DNA of 64,000 nucleotides from Xanthobacteraceae bacterium (GTDB lineage Bacteria; Pseudomonadota; Alphaproteobacteria; Rhizobiales; Xanthobacteraceae): NCBI GenBank assembly GCA_022841625.1, contig JALHRD010000006.1, positions 115,387-179,386 of the forward strand, read 5' to 3'. Of the stretch, positions 36,967-46,412 are shown in pieces. The position numbers and the translations under genes are program-made. Position 1 is the stretch's first letter. Every line of letters begins with the position of its first letter. The notes under the pieces were generated by a model. That model saw nothing but the letters and a program-made list of their open reading frames with translations. It ran no database searches and had not been told where the DNA came from.

Positions 36967-38190
36967 ATGCGAACCACATTCGTCGCCACCATTGCCGTGC
37001 TCGCATTCGCTTTGATGCCGTCGGCCGCGGACGCGCAGCAGAAAGGCCAGAAAGGCAAAGCGCCGACGGGTCCGCAGGTCCGCTATTTCAATTTGTCGGC
37101 CACCATTTTTGCCGACTTCGGCTCCGAAGCGATCCTCAAGGAGCATCGCCAGGGAACCACACTGGTTTCCGCCGAGCTCGATGTTTGTCACCTGACACCG
37201 GCCAGTTCCAACCGGCTGGACCGCTTTGTGGCGCCCCTGAAGGTCGAGGGCAATCGGCTGGTTGGGACCACGCAAAGCCTGGAAGGCAAGCAAGCGGTTT
37301 CAGTCAATCTCACCCGCCGGGTGGCGGGCAATAATTTCACCTTCGAGGGCAGCATCACCAGCGGATCGATCACTGAGAAGGTCGATTCGCCAGACAATCC
37401 CGAAGTGCCCGAGGACGAAATCGCTGAACAATATTTGGCCGAACCTGCGATCGCGCCCTCGCCCGCCACTTTTGCCGCCGCTTGGCCGCAGGCGCTACAC
37501 GTTCGCGTTGAACGCAGCGCGCTGACTGGCCTGCTCGATGCGCTGCGCGATCAAAATGTGCAGATTGTCTTCAACGGACTGCAGACCTCGTGCCGGGTGT
37601 TGCGTACCGGGCGTTTCACCGTGCAGATCGACGTCGATGCCGAGCGCGTCGGCACGGTTTTGGCAAAATTGAAGACTGTAACCGGCATTGTCGAGCTTGG
37701 CTTTGCGTCCACCGGACCGAACATGCAGCGCGCCATACGCTTCCCGTCCGCCGGCTGGCGGGACGCCGCGGGAAAGCTAGAGCGCGACAAACTTGGCGCG
37801 ACGCTCGCTGCCGCGCTCGCCAAGGCGCTGTCGGCGACCGTCAATACAACGACCTGGGACGCCGTGATGGGCGAACTTGTGGTCGAGGTGAAGCGACCGG
37901 ACGATACCGTGGCCGGCCTCACTCTGACGAAGCTCATTTCGGTGACACTGGTGGTCGCGCCGGAATCATTGGCGTCCAACCAGCAATCGATCCTGTGGAT
38001 CGAAACCATCGCTGCCCGCGTTGTCGACGACCGCCCGCCACCGCGCCTGACATTCGCTCCGGCGCAGGCCGATGAAGCCGGCGAAGGCCAAGTGAGCGAA
38101 CCGGACGGCGTCGAGGACCTGCCGAGGGCCGTAGCCACCGCGCTCAAAGGCGTGCTGTGGGACCTCGACAAAGAGCGATGGCAGCAATAG
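36967..38190 (+). CDS. Secreted hypothetical protein
   Basis: 407 residues from ATG 36967, with AGGGAGGA upstream. A signal peptide (MRTTFVATIAVLAFALMPSAADA) precedes a KGQKGKAP linker. The mature protein shows VRYFNLSATIFADFGSEAILKE, LDVCHLTPASSNRLDRFVAPL and a later part with FNGLQTSCRVLRTGRFTV and TLTKLISVTLVVAPE; two cysteines only. I recognise no named family; repeated beta-strand-like stretches suggest a periplasmic beta-rich domain. It ends 8 nt before the convergent TRAP permease stop. Confidence 0.7.
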   Translation: MRTTFVATIAVLAFALMPSAADAQQKGQKGKAPTGPQVRYFNLSATIFADFGSEAILKEHRQGTTLVSAELDVCHLTPASSNRLDRFVAPLKVEGNRLVGTTQSLEGKQAVSVNLTRRVAGNNFTFEGSITSGSITEKVDSPDNPEVPEDEIAEQYLAEPAIAPSPATFAAAWPQALHVRVERSALTGLLDALRDQNVQIVFNGLQTSCRVLRTGRFTVQIDVDAERVGTVLAKLKTVTGIVELGFASTGPNMQRAIRFPSAGWRDAAGKLERDKLGATLAAALAKALSATVNTTTWDAVMGELVVEVKRPDDTVAGLTLTKLISVTLVVAPESLASNQQSILWIETIAARVVDDRPPPRLTFAPAQADEAGEGQVSEPDGVEDLPRAVATALKGVLWDLDKERWQQ

Positions 38191-38197
38191 CCCGCGC

Positions 38198-39523
38198 TCA
38201 CCAGCCAATCGCGCGCGGCAGCCAAGTTGCCAGCGCCGGAAAGAAAAACACAATTACCAGCGCGATCACCTGCAATCCGACAAACGGGATTATCCCGCGA
38301 TAGATGTCGCCGGTCGTGATTTCTGGCGGCGCGACGCCGCGCAGGAAGAACAACGCCCATCCGAATGGCGGCGTAAGGAACGAGGTCTGTAGATTCACGC
38401 AGATCAGCACCGCCAGCCACACCATGTCGACATTGGCTGCGACGAACACCGGCAAAAACAATGGCACGGCAATGTAGGATATCTCGATCCACTCGATGAA
38501 GAATCCGAGAATGAAAATGATCAACATCAGGAACCAGATGTCGGCCCAGATGCCGCCAGGCAGGAACTCAAAGAAATCCTGAACCAGACGCTCGCCCTGC
38601 AATCCGCGGAACGACAGGGCGAACACCTGCGCGCAGATCAGGATAAACATCATCATCGCGGTGATTTTGGTGGTCGCCTGCACAGTCTCGCGCAGCACCT
38701 GCCATGACATCCGGCCGGTCAGCGCGGTAATCAGGATCGACCCGAGTGCGCCCATCGACGCCGCCTCTGACGGAGAGGCAATGCCGGCGATGATCGACCC
38801 CAGCACCGCGCCGACCAATCCGACCGGCGGAGCAACCACGCGGAGAACCTTGCCCGCGAGCTCCCATTTCGACACCAGCGCGCGTTCTTCCTTGGGGATT
38901 GCCGGCACCATCTCCGGGCGCACGATGCCCAGCACCAGGATGTAGACGATGTAGATGCCGGCCAGCATGAGGCCCGGAATCATCGCCGCTGCGAACAATG
39001 TGCCGACCGATTGGTTCATGATGTCGGCGAGCAGAATCAGGATCAGGCTCGGTGGAATAATCTGCCCGAGCGTGCCGGAGGCGCAGATTGTGCCGCACGC
39101 CAGCCCTTTGTTGTAACCGCGCCGTAGCATACCCGGTAGCGTGAGCAAGCCGAGCGTAACCACGGTCGCACCCACGATTCCGGTGGTCGCGCCCATCAGC
39201 ACGCCGACCAGGATGATGCCGATCCCGAGTCCGCCGCGCAGCGATCCGGCAACGTGCCCGATCACCTCCATCAGATCCTCGGCGAGCCGGGACCGCTCCA
39301 GCATCATGCCCATAAATACGAACAGCGGAATGGCGAGCAGCGTGGAATTCGTCACCACGCCGAAGATGCGGTGCGGCAGGAGATTGAACAGCAAGCCGCC
39401 GAAGCCAAGGAAGCCAAATACGAAGCCCGATGTCGCCAGCGTCAGTGCCACCGGCACGCCCGCCATCAGCAGGACAAAGAACGACACCAGCATCAGAATC
39501 GCAAGAATTTCGACCGGAATCAT
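38198..39523 (-). CDS. dctM: TRAP transporter large permease (DctM), system 1
   Basis: 441 residues, about twelve helices. TRAP large-subunit features: VPVALTLATSGFVFGF, NSTLLAIPLFVFMGMMLERS, GATTGIVGATVVTLGLLTLPGM, CASGTLGQIIPPSLILILL and SPSEAASMGALGS. It moves the receptor-bound substrate across the membrane with sodium. The start overlaps the dctQ stop (ATGA, 39520-39523). Length is standard, in contrast to system 2. Confidence 0.93.
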   Translation of the reverse strand: MIPVEILAILMLVSFFVLLMAGVPVALTLATSGFVFGFLGFGGLLFNLLPHRIFGVVTNSTLLAIPLFVFMGMMLERSRLAEDLMEVIGHVAGSLRGGLGIGIILVGVLMGATTGIVGATVVTLGLLTLPGMLRRGYNKGLACGTICASGTLGQIIPPSLILILLADIMNQSVGTLFAAAMIPGLMLAGIYIVYILVLGIVRPEMVPAIPKEERALVSKWELAGKVLRVVAPPVGLVGAVLGSIIAGIASPSEAASMGALGSILITALTGRMSWQVLRETVQATTKITAMMMFILICAQVFALSFRGLQGERLVQDFFEFLPGGIWADIWFLMLIIFILGFFIEWIEISYIAVPLFLPVFVAANVDMVWLAVLICVNLQTSFLTPPFGWALFFLRGVAPPEITTGDIYRGIIPFVGLQVIALVIVFFFPALATWLPRAIGW

Positions 39524-40026
39524 TGTGCGCTCCGGAACGCGTCATAGCTCTTGATCGCCTCCGACAGCGATTGCAGGAAGAACAGAGCGAAGCCGATCGG
39601 AATGAGTGATTTCAAAATATAGCGATGATCGATGCCGCCGGGATTCGGCGAAGCCTCATTGGCGTTCCATGACTGCAAGACATAGTGGATCGACAGCCAG
39701 ATGACGATCAGCGCCAGCAGCATCCCGAGCACCGCCGCGACGACATCGATCGCGTGCTTGGTGCGCGGGCGAAACGACTGAAACAGCACATCGACCCGGA
39801 CGTGCTCGCCATGCCGCAGCGCGTAAGACATCCCGATCAGGCAGATCGGCACCAAGAGGTGCCACTCGAGCTCCTGCACCCAGATCCAGCCGAGCGAAAA
39901 TCCGTAACGCAGCAGAACATTTGCGCCCATCACCAGCGCCAAGCCCAGCGCGAGCCAGGAGATGGCGCGGCCGACGCAATCGGTGACGGTGTCGATCCCG
40001 CCGGCCAGCCTTCGTGCTGCGTCCAC
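39520..40026 (-). CDS. dctQ: TRAP transporter small permease (DctQ), system 1
   Basis: 168 residues with four helices. WLALGLALVMGANVLLRYGFSLGWIWVQELEWHLLVPICLIGMSYALRHGEHVRVDVLF in segments is typical of DctQ (WxQE and HVRVD). It bridges the receptor and DctM. It begins one base after the dctP stop and overlaps dctM by 4 nt, a compact P-Q-M operon. Confidence 0.92.
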   Translation of the reverse strand: MDAARRLAGGIDTVTDCVGRAISWLALGLALVMGANVLLRYGFSLGWIWVQELEWHLLVPICLIGMSYALRHGEHVRVDVLFQSFRPRTKHAIDVVAAVLGMLLALIVIWLSIHYVLQSWNANEASPNPGGIDHRYILKSLIPIGFALFFLQSLSEAIKSYDAFRSAQ

Positions 40027-40027
40027 C

Positions 40028-41113
40028 TTACCCCTTGCGAATCTTGGTGTGGTAGATGGTTTCGCTCAAATCGGCCCAGGCGTCGTACTTCGTCTTGTAG
40101 GCCATGTAGGAGTCGTGGACCTTTTTGGTGATCGGATCCTTCGCGACCGATTCCGCCAAGATCCGATTTGTCGCCGCGCGCAGCGCCTTGACGACATCGT
40201 CGGGCAACGGCTGTGCAATTATGCCGTGGTTCTTAACGAGATCCTCCATCGCCTCGGCATTGTTCTTCTGGCACCAGGCCTCACTAATCACGTTGCAGGC
40301 GGCACAGGCATTCTCGATAATCGCCTTGAGGTCGGCCGGCAGCTTGTTCCAGGCCGCCTTGTTGACGATGAGTTCGCTCGCGGTCGCCATCTCATGCCAA
40401 CCGGTGGTGTAGTAGTATTTTGCAACCCGGTGCAAACCGAGCTGGCGATCGAGATAGGGGCCGACGAATTCGGCGGCGTCGATCACGCCGCGTTCGAGGT
40501 TGGGGAATATTTCGCCCGGCGCAATTAGGCGGGCGTCGACGCCGAGTTCGCGATAGACCCGCCCGGCGAGGCCGGGAATGCGCATTTTGATGCCGCGGAA
40601 ATCTTCGACGGTCTTGATCTCCTTGCGGAACCAGCCGGTCATCTGGACGCCGGTATTGCCGCACAGGATCGGCACCAGGTTGAAGCGATCATAGACCTCG
40701 CGCCAAAGCTGGGCGCCGCCGCCGTCATAGTACCAGCCGTTGAACCCTTGAAAGTTGAGGCCGAACGGCACGGCCGTGAAATACTGCGCGGCAAAGCTTT
40801 TGCCGGTCCAGAAGTACGAATTGGCGTAGTTCATCTCCACCGTGCCGGACGAGACCGCGTCGAAACCCTCGGCTGCGGGAATAAGCTCACCGGCGCCGTA
40901 GAATTGGATTTTGATGCGCCCATTGGACATGGCCTCGATGCGGCTGATGAGATCTTTGGCGCTGCCCGGACCGGTGGAATAAAAGGCCGCGTTCGGCCCA
41001 TAGAAACTGGTCATTCTCCAGTTGAAGGTGGTTTGCGCCCGCACCACTGTCGGCGCCGCAACAGCGCCAATGGCGCCGAGCGCAGCGATCTTCGCAAATT
41101 CCCGTCGTCGCAT
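40028..41113 (-). CDS. dctP: TRAP transporter substrate-binding protein (DctP), system 1
   Basis: 361 residues from ATG 41113. The leader MRRREFAKIAALGAIGA is of twin-arginine type, cleaved near VVRAQ. Mature features: FNWRMTSFYGPNAAFYSTGPG, WYYDGGGAQLWREVYDRF, GWFRKEIKTVEDFRGIKMRIPGLAGRV and GVIDAAEFVGPYLDRQLGLH. The GGG/W and AAEFVGP positions resemble the 2-oxo-acid receptor TakP of Rhodobacter, so a keto acid is a reasonable ligand guess (inference). First gene of the leftward P-Q-M operon. Confidence 0.9.
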   Translation of the reverse strand: MRRREFAKIAALGAIGAVAAPTVVRAQTTFNWRMTSFYGPNAAFYSTGPGSAKDLISRIEAMSNGRIKIQFYGAGELIPAAEGFDAVSSGTVEMNYANSYFWTGKSFAAQYFTAVPFGLNFQGFNGWYYDGGGAQLWREVYDRFNLVPILCGNTGVQMTGWFRKEIKTVEDFRGIKMRIPGLAGRVYRELGVDARLIAPGEIFPNLERGVIDAAEFVGPYLDRQLGLHRVAKYYYTTGWHEMATASELIVNKAAWNKLPADLKAIIENACAACNVISEAWCQKNNAEAMEDLVKNHGIIAQPLPDDVVKALRAATNRILAESVAKDPITKKVHDSYMAYKTKYDAWADLSETIYHTKIRKG

Positions 41114-41274
41114 AATCACACTCCCATTGGTTCGATCTGCATACTGAAAGCAAGCCACGGGCCGGTGCGACCCCAACAATGCCGGACAATACCCGGCGAT
41201 TGCAATGCGATTTTTGCGGATTTTGCATAATTTACGGGCACGCCTGCCCGCAACTTAATCAGATCCGACGCCGC

Positions 41275-41694
41275 TCAATGCGTTGAAATGCGGAATCGAA
41301 AACTTGTCGGCCCAACGAACTCGACGATGTCGTTGTTGCGGCGCCAGGCAGTAACCTCCATGAGCGCCTTGGCCATTTGCTGATCGCGCTCGATCCGCTC
41401 CGGCGTGCACTTCTCTGGTTTTGCCGACACGAGGCTGAACTTGATCGCGCTGCCATTGACCGCGACCTGCGCAACCACACTATGGCACCACAGATCGACT
41501 GCGGCTGTGCCGTTGGCGTGAACTTCAAGCATCGGCACCCGCCGCGAGCCCGGCAGCGGTTTGACCTCAAGCAGCATTTCCTGATCGAAGGGAAAAGTCT
41601 GTGCCTGCCCTGGCACGCTCGACAGATAGAGCAGCGCCAGCGTCGCGAAAATCCGCACAAGGCGCACATTCCGAATTGCAACCGTGAACTTCAT
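41275..41694 (-). CDS. META/HslJ-like domain protein, secreted
   Basis: 139 residues from ATG 41694, with AGGAA upstream. A signal peptide (VRIFATLALLYLSSVPGQAQ) leads to AAVDLWCHSVVAQVAVNGSAIKFSLVSAKPEKC in segments and ALMEVTAWRRNNDIVEFVGPTSFRF, the pattern of META domains (small beta-rich periplasmic domains, HslJ-like). Two cysteines may pair. It starts 20 nt after the FAD oxidoreductase stop on the same strand, so the two are likely cotranscribed. Confidence 0.7.
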   Translation of the reverse strand: MKFTVAIRNVRLVRIFATLALLYLSSVPGQAQTFPFDQEMLLEVKPLPGSRRVPMLEVHANGTAAVDLWCHSVVAQVAVNGSAIKFSLVSAKPEKCTPERIERDQQMAKALMEVTAWRRNNDIVEFVGPTSFRFRISTH

Positions 41695-41714
41695 TGGCGT
41701 TCCTGCTATCATTT

Positions 41715-43568
41715 TCAGTTCACCAATTCCTTGACCGCGCGCGCCGCCTGCTCGATCGCCAAGTGGGCATAGGCATCCCCGCCGGCATCCGAATTGGCGA
41801 TCGCAACGCGACCGACCGTCTGCCGCGCATACTCCACAGTCTTGGCGTAATCGTCGCGATCGTACAACGAGTTCTCCACATAGCCGTAACCGTGGGGCCA
41901 ACGGTTGACGGTGATTGCGGCGATGTCACGGCCGCTCACAAATCCGCCGGAACCCAGCATGCGGTCAAGATCGTCGCGAATCCTCGCCTCAAATTCGGAG
42001 AATGGCATTTGCAGTAGCTTTGCCTGCCCGATTTTGAATTGCTCGCGCGCGGTAAGTCCCTGGTTTGGCGCGCCCGCCACATGCACCAGATGCAGGCACA
42101 TTGGTTCGTCCGGGTCGCGTGGATGTCGATAGCCGCCAAGGCTGACCGGAAAGTCGAGCGATACCTTGCTGTGGAACGACATTGGTGCGGAAATATCATG
42201 CACCTTCAACGCGACCCAGGGCCGCCAGTTCCGCACCAACACATTGGTATAGACATTCGGCGTCTTGACGTTCTGCAAGAGCGCGCTGCGCTGGTCGGCC
42301 GGCAGATCCGGCATCAGATGCGGAATCATCATGTGGAAGCACGCCAGCACCGCGTGCCGGGCGACAACCCGATGGACCTTGCCGCCGCGAACATAGCCAA
42401 CGCGCACCTCGCCATCGCCGTTATGCACGTCGATGCAAGTCGCATCGAGCCGGATGCGAATATTAGCGGCTTCACTGTCGAGCCGGGCGTAATCGAACCG
42501 CGCCAACACCACGTCCTCCATGGTGGAGCCCGGAGCAACCCCCGGAATAAGGCCGCGCACCAAAAGCCGCGCCAGCGACGCATTGCCGTCGGGGAAATGA
42601 TAGATATAGGGCTCGCTGCGATCTGAACCACCGCGACTGGGCAAATTAAGAGCGCGAAAGCCGGGGTAGCCCTGGTCGCGGATATCGGCGGCAGGCACCG
42701 CATCGCAGCCCAGTCCGAAGAAACTGTAAGTGCGGCCCTGGAAACAATTGGCGACCTCCTCGTTGCAGCCGCAAATCTTGATCAGGTAGTCGCGGTAGCT
42801 CGTGGTCTTGAGCAGCTTGAGCTTTTCCTCGACCGTCTTGCCGGCGAGCGGGTCGCGCGCGACGTCATAGAGGCCGAGCAGCTGCGTCTTGCCCGCTTCT
42901 GATATCGGAAGTTCCGCAACGAATGCATCCAGCGGCTTGGCGTTCGCGAGCCGCCGGCTGAGTTCGTCGCGCGGCAAGATCAATGCATCGCCGCTCACCA
43001 GAAGATCGCGCCCGAACGCTTCGCGCGCAAAGAAAATTCCCCGCGACAAGCCGAGCGACGCGTAGAGCTCGCGCTCGAACGCCGTCTCAAAGCGCTGCAC
43101 ATCGACGCCGAGTTCGCGCAGCAGACCCTTGCCGGCTTCGCTCCATAACGAATTCGGCGAGTCGATCGATTGGCTGCCACCGTAGCCGATGACCAGACGG
43201 TCATCGAGCATGAACTCGTTGCGCTTGGCATGGCCGCCGAAATCATCGTGATTGTCGAGAATGAGAATGCGCGCCTGCGGCCCGCGCGCCCGACGATAGA
43301 ACCAGGCGGCGGCCAAGCCGCTGATGCCGCCTCCAACCACCACCAGATCGTAACGCTCCTCAGGCGGCCCGTTCCCAACCGGAAATGCCGCCCGATCCCG
43401 CGCATGGGCATGCGCGGCCTCGAACGAGCCCGTATGCTGACCGCGCAAGCCCCGTAACAAGGGCGGGTAGCGGGCGGGCTGCGCGGCAATCTGGGCGGCC
43501 GGCGTGAGCCCCGAAGCGACGCTCAGCGCCACGCCATTGATGAAATCGCGCCGGGTGATGGTCTGCAC
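41715..43568 (-). CDS. Exported FAD-dependent oxidoreductase, spermidine dehydrogenase-like
   Basis: 617 residues. A twin-arginine leader (TITRRDFINGVALSVASGL) precedes the FAD Rossmann motif DLVVVGGGISGLAAAWFY (74-91) and the LILDNHDDFGGHAKRNEF dinucleotide region with the HxK-type flavin contact. The arrangement matches a flavin amine-oxidase-like group that includes spermidine dehydrogenase. Tat export implies folding with FAD in the cytoplasm. The C-terminal NRWPHGYGYVENSLYD and AIANSDAGGDAYAHLAIEQAARAV close the FAD domain. Substrate not provable. Divergent from the dienelactone hydrolase gene across 101 bp. Confidence 0.82.
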   Translation of the reverse strand: MQTITRRDFINGVALSVASGLTPAAQIAAQPARYPPLLRGLRGQHTGSFEAAHAHARDRAAFPVGNGPPEERYDLVVVGGGISGLAAAWFYRRARGPQARILILDNHDDFGGHAKRNEFMLDDRLVIGYGGSQSIDSPNSLWSEAGKGLLRELGVDVQRFETAFERELYASLGLSRGIFFAREAFGRDLLVSGDALILPRDELSRRLANAKPLDAFVAELPISEAGKTQLLGLYDVARDPLAGKTVEEKLKLLKTTSYRDYLIKICGCNEEVANCFQGRTYSFFGLGCDAVPAADIRDQGYPGFRALNLPSRGGSDRSEPYIYHFPDGNASLARLLVRGLIPGVAPGSTMEDVVLARFDYARLDSEAANIRIRLDATCIDVHNGDGEVRVGYVRGGKVHRVVARHAVLACFHMMIPHLMPDLPADQRSALLQNVKTPNVYTNVLVRNWRPWVALKVHDISAPMSFHSKVSLDFPVSLGGYRHPRDPDEPMCLHLVHVAGAPNQGLTAREQFKIGQAKLLQMPFSEFEARIRDDLDRMLGSGGFVSGRDIAAITVNRWPHGYGYVENSLYDRDDYAKTVEYARQTVGRVAIANSDAGGDAYAHLAIEQAARAVKELVN

Positions 43569-43669
43569 GAGGGGGGTCGCCTCACCTTGATCGCATTCAC
43601 GTCATAAGGAATATACAAGCGTCCGGCTATGTTGATGATGGACCGAGACCCCCCGGGAGAGGAACCAAA

Positions 43670-44545
43670 ATGGACCAAAAAATTATCGATCTTTTCGACA
43701 AATATACCCACGGCCAAATGGACCGCCGCGATTTTCTCGAAAGCCTGACCAAGCTGGCCGGATCGACGGCAGCGGCCATGGCGGTGCTGCCATTGCTGCA
43801 AAGCAACTGGGCGCAGGCCGCCATGATCGAACCTGGCGATGCGCGGCTGAGCACCGAGCGGGTGACGTTCGATTCGCCGAAGGGTAAGATCAATGGTTAC
43901 CTGGCACGGCCGAAATCCCGCGGTCGGCGCCCGACCGTGCTGGTGATTCACGAAAACCGCGGCCTCAATCCGCATCTCGAAGACGTCGCCCGCCGGCTCG
44001 CGGTTGAGGGCTTCCTGGCTTACGCGATCGACCTGTTGTCGTTGGTCGGCGGCACGCCGGCAAGCGAGGAAGAAGCGCTCAAGCTGCATCCCAAGATGAA
44101 CCAGGATGACGCCGTCGAGGCGCTGGTTGCCGCGGTGTCGTTCCTCAAAAAGCATCCGGAATCGACCGGCAAGGTCGGCGCAGTCGGCTTCTGCTTCGGC
44201 GGGTTGATGGTCAACCGGCTGGCCGCTTCGAGCAAGGAACTGGACGCCGGTGTCCCCTATTACGGCCGTCAGATCCCGGCGGCGCAGGTGGCCAACATCC
44301 AGGCGCCCCTGCTGCTGCACTATGCAGAGAAAGACGACGGCGTGAACGCCGGCATTGCCGATTTCGAAGCCGCGTTGAAGGCCAACAACAAAAAGTACAC
44401 GCTGCACATTTATCCGGGCACCCAGCACGCCTTTAACAACGACCTCGGGGCTGCACGCTACAACAAGGCGGCCGCCGACCTCGCCTGGGGCCGCACGCTC
44501 GCCTTCTTTAAGGAGACGCTTGGCGCGCCACCCAGCGCGGCATAA
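43670..44545 (+). CDS. Dienelactone hydrolase family protein with twin-arginine leader
   Basis: 291 residues. The leader has MDRRDFLESLTKLAG (17-31) and a hydrophobic stretch to about 50. The alpha/beta-hydrolase part has GFCFGG with nucleophile Cys175, acid Asp222 or Asp223 in AEKDDGVN, and His253 in TQHAFNND, the Cys-Asp-His triad of dienelactone hydrolases. Unlike classical DLH it should act in the periplasm. Followed by a terminator at 44566. Confidence 0.88.
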   Translation: MDQKIIDLFDKYTHGQMDRRDFLESLTKLAGSTAAAMAVLPLLQSNWAQAAMIEPGDARLSTERVTFDSPKGKINGYLARPKSRGRRPTVLVIHENRGLNPHLEDVARRLAVEGFLAYAIDLLSLVGGTPASEEEALKLHPKMNQDDAVEALVAAVSFLKKHPESTGKVGAVGFCFGGLMVNRLAASSKELDAGVPYYGRQIPAAQVANIQAPLLLHYAEKDDGVNAGIADFEAALKANNKKYTLHIYPGTQHAFNNDLGAARYNKAAADLAWGRTLAFFKETLGAPPSAA

Positions 44546-44565
44546 CCATCCTTTGATCGGAACTG

Positions 44566-44599
44566 CGAGGTCGCCCGAAAAGGCGGCCTCGATCTTTTT
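44566..44599 (+). terminator. Rho-independent terminator after dienelactone hydrolase gene
   Basis: Ten-base-pair stem 44566-44575 / 44582-44591 (one G-T pair), six-base loop, then ATCTTTTT. It begins 21 nt after the stop codon. Confidence 0.88.
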
Positions 44600-44653
44600 C
44601 AATCCATTATGCTATAGTCAGAATGCGCCGCTCTCCGGCGCAGGAGGGTTACG

Positions 44654-44848
44654 ATGCTCTTGATGCTGGCCGGCATCGGCGTGCTCGCGGCAACCGCCGC
44701 AATGTTTGCGGCCCTACTGCCGCGCGGCGGCAAGACCTATCGGCTGGCCAACACTCCCTATGAATCCTATATCGGGGTCGCCTTCACGGCCGCGGTCGCG
44801 CTCGGCTTCACCATGACGCTATCCGGCGCCATCAATTATTTCGGCTGA
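44654..44848 (+). CDS. Small membrane protein, hypothetical
   Basis: 64 residues from ATG 44654 preceded by CAGGAGGGTTACG, a strong ribosome site. Two helices (about 2-22 and 40-62) flank a short charged loop PRGGKTYRLANTPYESYI. The gene has its own region after a terminator. Similar two-helix proteins are common hypothetical neighbours in this group, but I cannot name a family. Confidence 0.7.
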   Translation: MLLMLAGIGVLAATAAMFAALLPRGGKTYRLANTPYESYIGVAFTAAVALGFTMTLSGAINYFG

Positions 44849-44903
44849 TCGAGAGCCTTTCCCGTTCGACTCTCTCCCGCGCATCGCCGGTCGAAACCGG
44901 CCG

Positions 44904-46412
44904 TCACTGGTATAGGACGCTCGGCAGCCACAGGCCGATCTGCGGGAACGTGTACAGCATCGCCATGCACACCAGAACGATCAGCATGAACGGCAACACG
45001 CCGCGGAAGATATCGTTGATATTGACCCATTCCGGCGCCACGCCCTTGAGATAGAACGGCGCCATGGCGACCGGCGGCGACAGGAACGACGTCTGGATAT
45101 TGAGCGCCACCAGGAGCCCGAAAAACAAGGGATCGATATCGAAGTGCTTCAGGAGCGGCAGGAAGATCGGCATAAAGATGACGATGATCTCGGTCCACTC
45201 CAGCGGCCAGCCTAAGATGAAGATGATGATCTGGGCGAGAATCATGAAACCGACCGGCGAAAGATCCATCGCCAGAACGAACTTCTCGATCGGCCCGTGA
45301 CCGCCCAACAGGGCGAACACCGCTGAAAAAATGAACGAGCCGATAAACAACCAGCACACCATCGCAGTGGTGCGGGCGGTCAGAAACACCGATTCCTTGA
45401 GCTTGGACAGATTGAATGAATTGCGCGGCGCAAACAGCACGAAGATCGTAGCAGTCGCGGCCAGCAGGATGATCACCGCCAGGGTATTGCGCGGCCACTC
45501 CTTGAAAAAAGCAAAAAACAGGTAGACGACCACAGCGGCCGCGATCAGCAAATAGACCCACAGACCGACTACCCGCCATTGCTTGGTGTAGTCGGCGCCA
45601 TAGAACACCGCGAGCAAAAGACCGCCCAGCGCGCCCATCGCCGCCGCCTCGGACGGCGTCGCAAGACCGAAAATGATCGAGCCCAAGGCGGCAAAGATCA
45701 GCGCCGCCAACGGGAAGAACGACGTGGCGAGCGAGTAGAGAATATCTTGGATCGGAATTGAGCGCTCTTCCGCCGGAAGCTGCGGTGCGATCTTTGGATT
45801 CAGGAGCACCATGAAAATAACGTACAACATGTAGAGGCCGGCGAGCATGATGCCTGGGAAAAAAGCACCGGCATAAAGCTTGACCGGTGAGACCCCGGCG
45901 GTGGCGCCATAGAGGATCAACATCACGCTCGGCGGGATGAGAATCCCGAGGCAACCGCCCGCGCACACGACGCCGGCGGAAAGCTTCACGTCATAGCCGG
46001 CGCGCAGCATGGCCGGGTAGGCCAACAGACCCATCAGCGTCACGACCGCGCCGACGATGCCGGTCGCGGTCGCGAACAATGCGCAGGTCGCAAGTGTTGC
46101 GATGGCCAACGAACCCGGCAACGGCCCGGCCGCCAGTTGCAGCGACCGAAACAGGCGATCGAGAATGCTGGCGCGCTCGATCACATAGCCCATGAATACG
46201 AACAGCGGAACCGAGATCAACACATCGTTGGTCATCACCGAATAGGCGCGCTGTACGGCCAGCGGAAACACCAGATCGCCAAGCGCGAAATAACCGAAGA
46301 TGACGCCCAGCGCCATCAGCGTAAAAGCAATCGGGAAACCAAACATGATGATGACGACAAACAGCCCGAGCATCAGTACGCCGAGCTCGGGATTGGTAAG
46401 CCCCAACATCAA
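44904..46412 (-). CDS. dctM: TRAP transporter large permease (DctM), enlarged, system 2
   Basis: 502 residues. DctM features: FGFPIAFTLMALGVIFGYF, NDVLISVPLFVFMGYVIERA, ATATGIVGAVVTLMGLLAYPAML, VCAGGCLGILIPPSVMLIL and ATPSEAAAMGALGGLLLA. Between the conserved PSEAAAMGALG region and SVFLTARTTAM there is an insert of about 58 residues (275-332) with two hydrophobic helices (283-304, 310-328), absent from system 1. C-terminal half (LGWPLEWTEIIVIFMPIFLPLL) is normal. The start overlaps dctQ by 4 nt. Confidence 0.92.
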   Translation of the reverse strand: MMLGLTNPELGVLMLGLFVVIIMFGFPIAFTLMALGVIFGYFALGDLVFPLAVQRAYSVMTNDVLISVPLFVFMGYVIERASILDRLFRSLQLAAGPLPGSLAIATLATCALFATATGIVGAVVTLMGLLAYPAMLRAGYDVKLSAGVVCAGGCLGILIPPSVMLILYGATAGVSPVKLYAGAFFPGIMLAGLYMLYVIFMVLLNPKIAPQLPAEERSIPIQDILYSLATSFFPLAALIFAALGSIIFGLATPSEAAAMGALGGLLLAVFYGADYTKQWRVVGLWVYLLIAAAVVVYLFFAFFKEWPRNTLAVIILLAATATIFVLFAPRNSFNLSKLKESVFLTARTTAMVCWLFIGSFIFSAVFALLGGHGPIEKFVLAMDLSPVGFMILAQIIIFILGWPLEWTEIIVIFMPIFLPLLKHFDIDPLFFGLLVALNIQTSFLSPPVAMAPFYLKGVAPEWVNINDIFRGVLPFMLIVLVCMAMLYTFPQIGLWLPSVLYQ

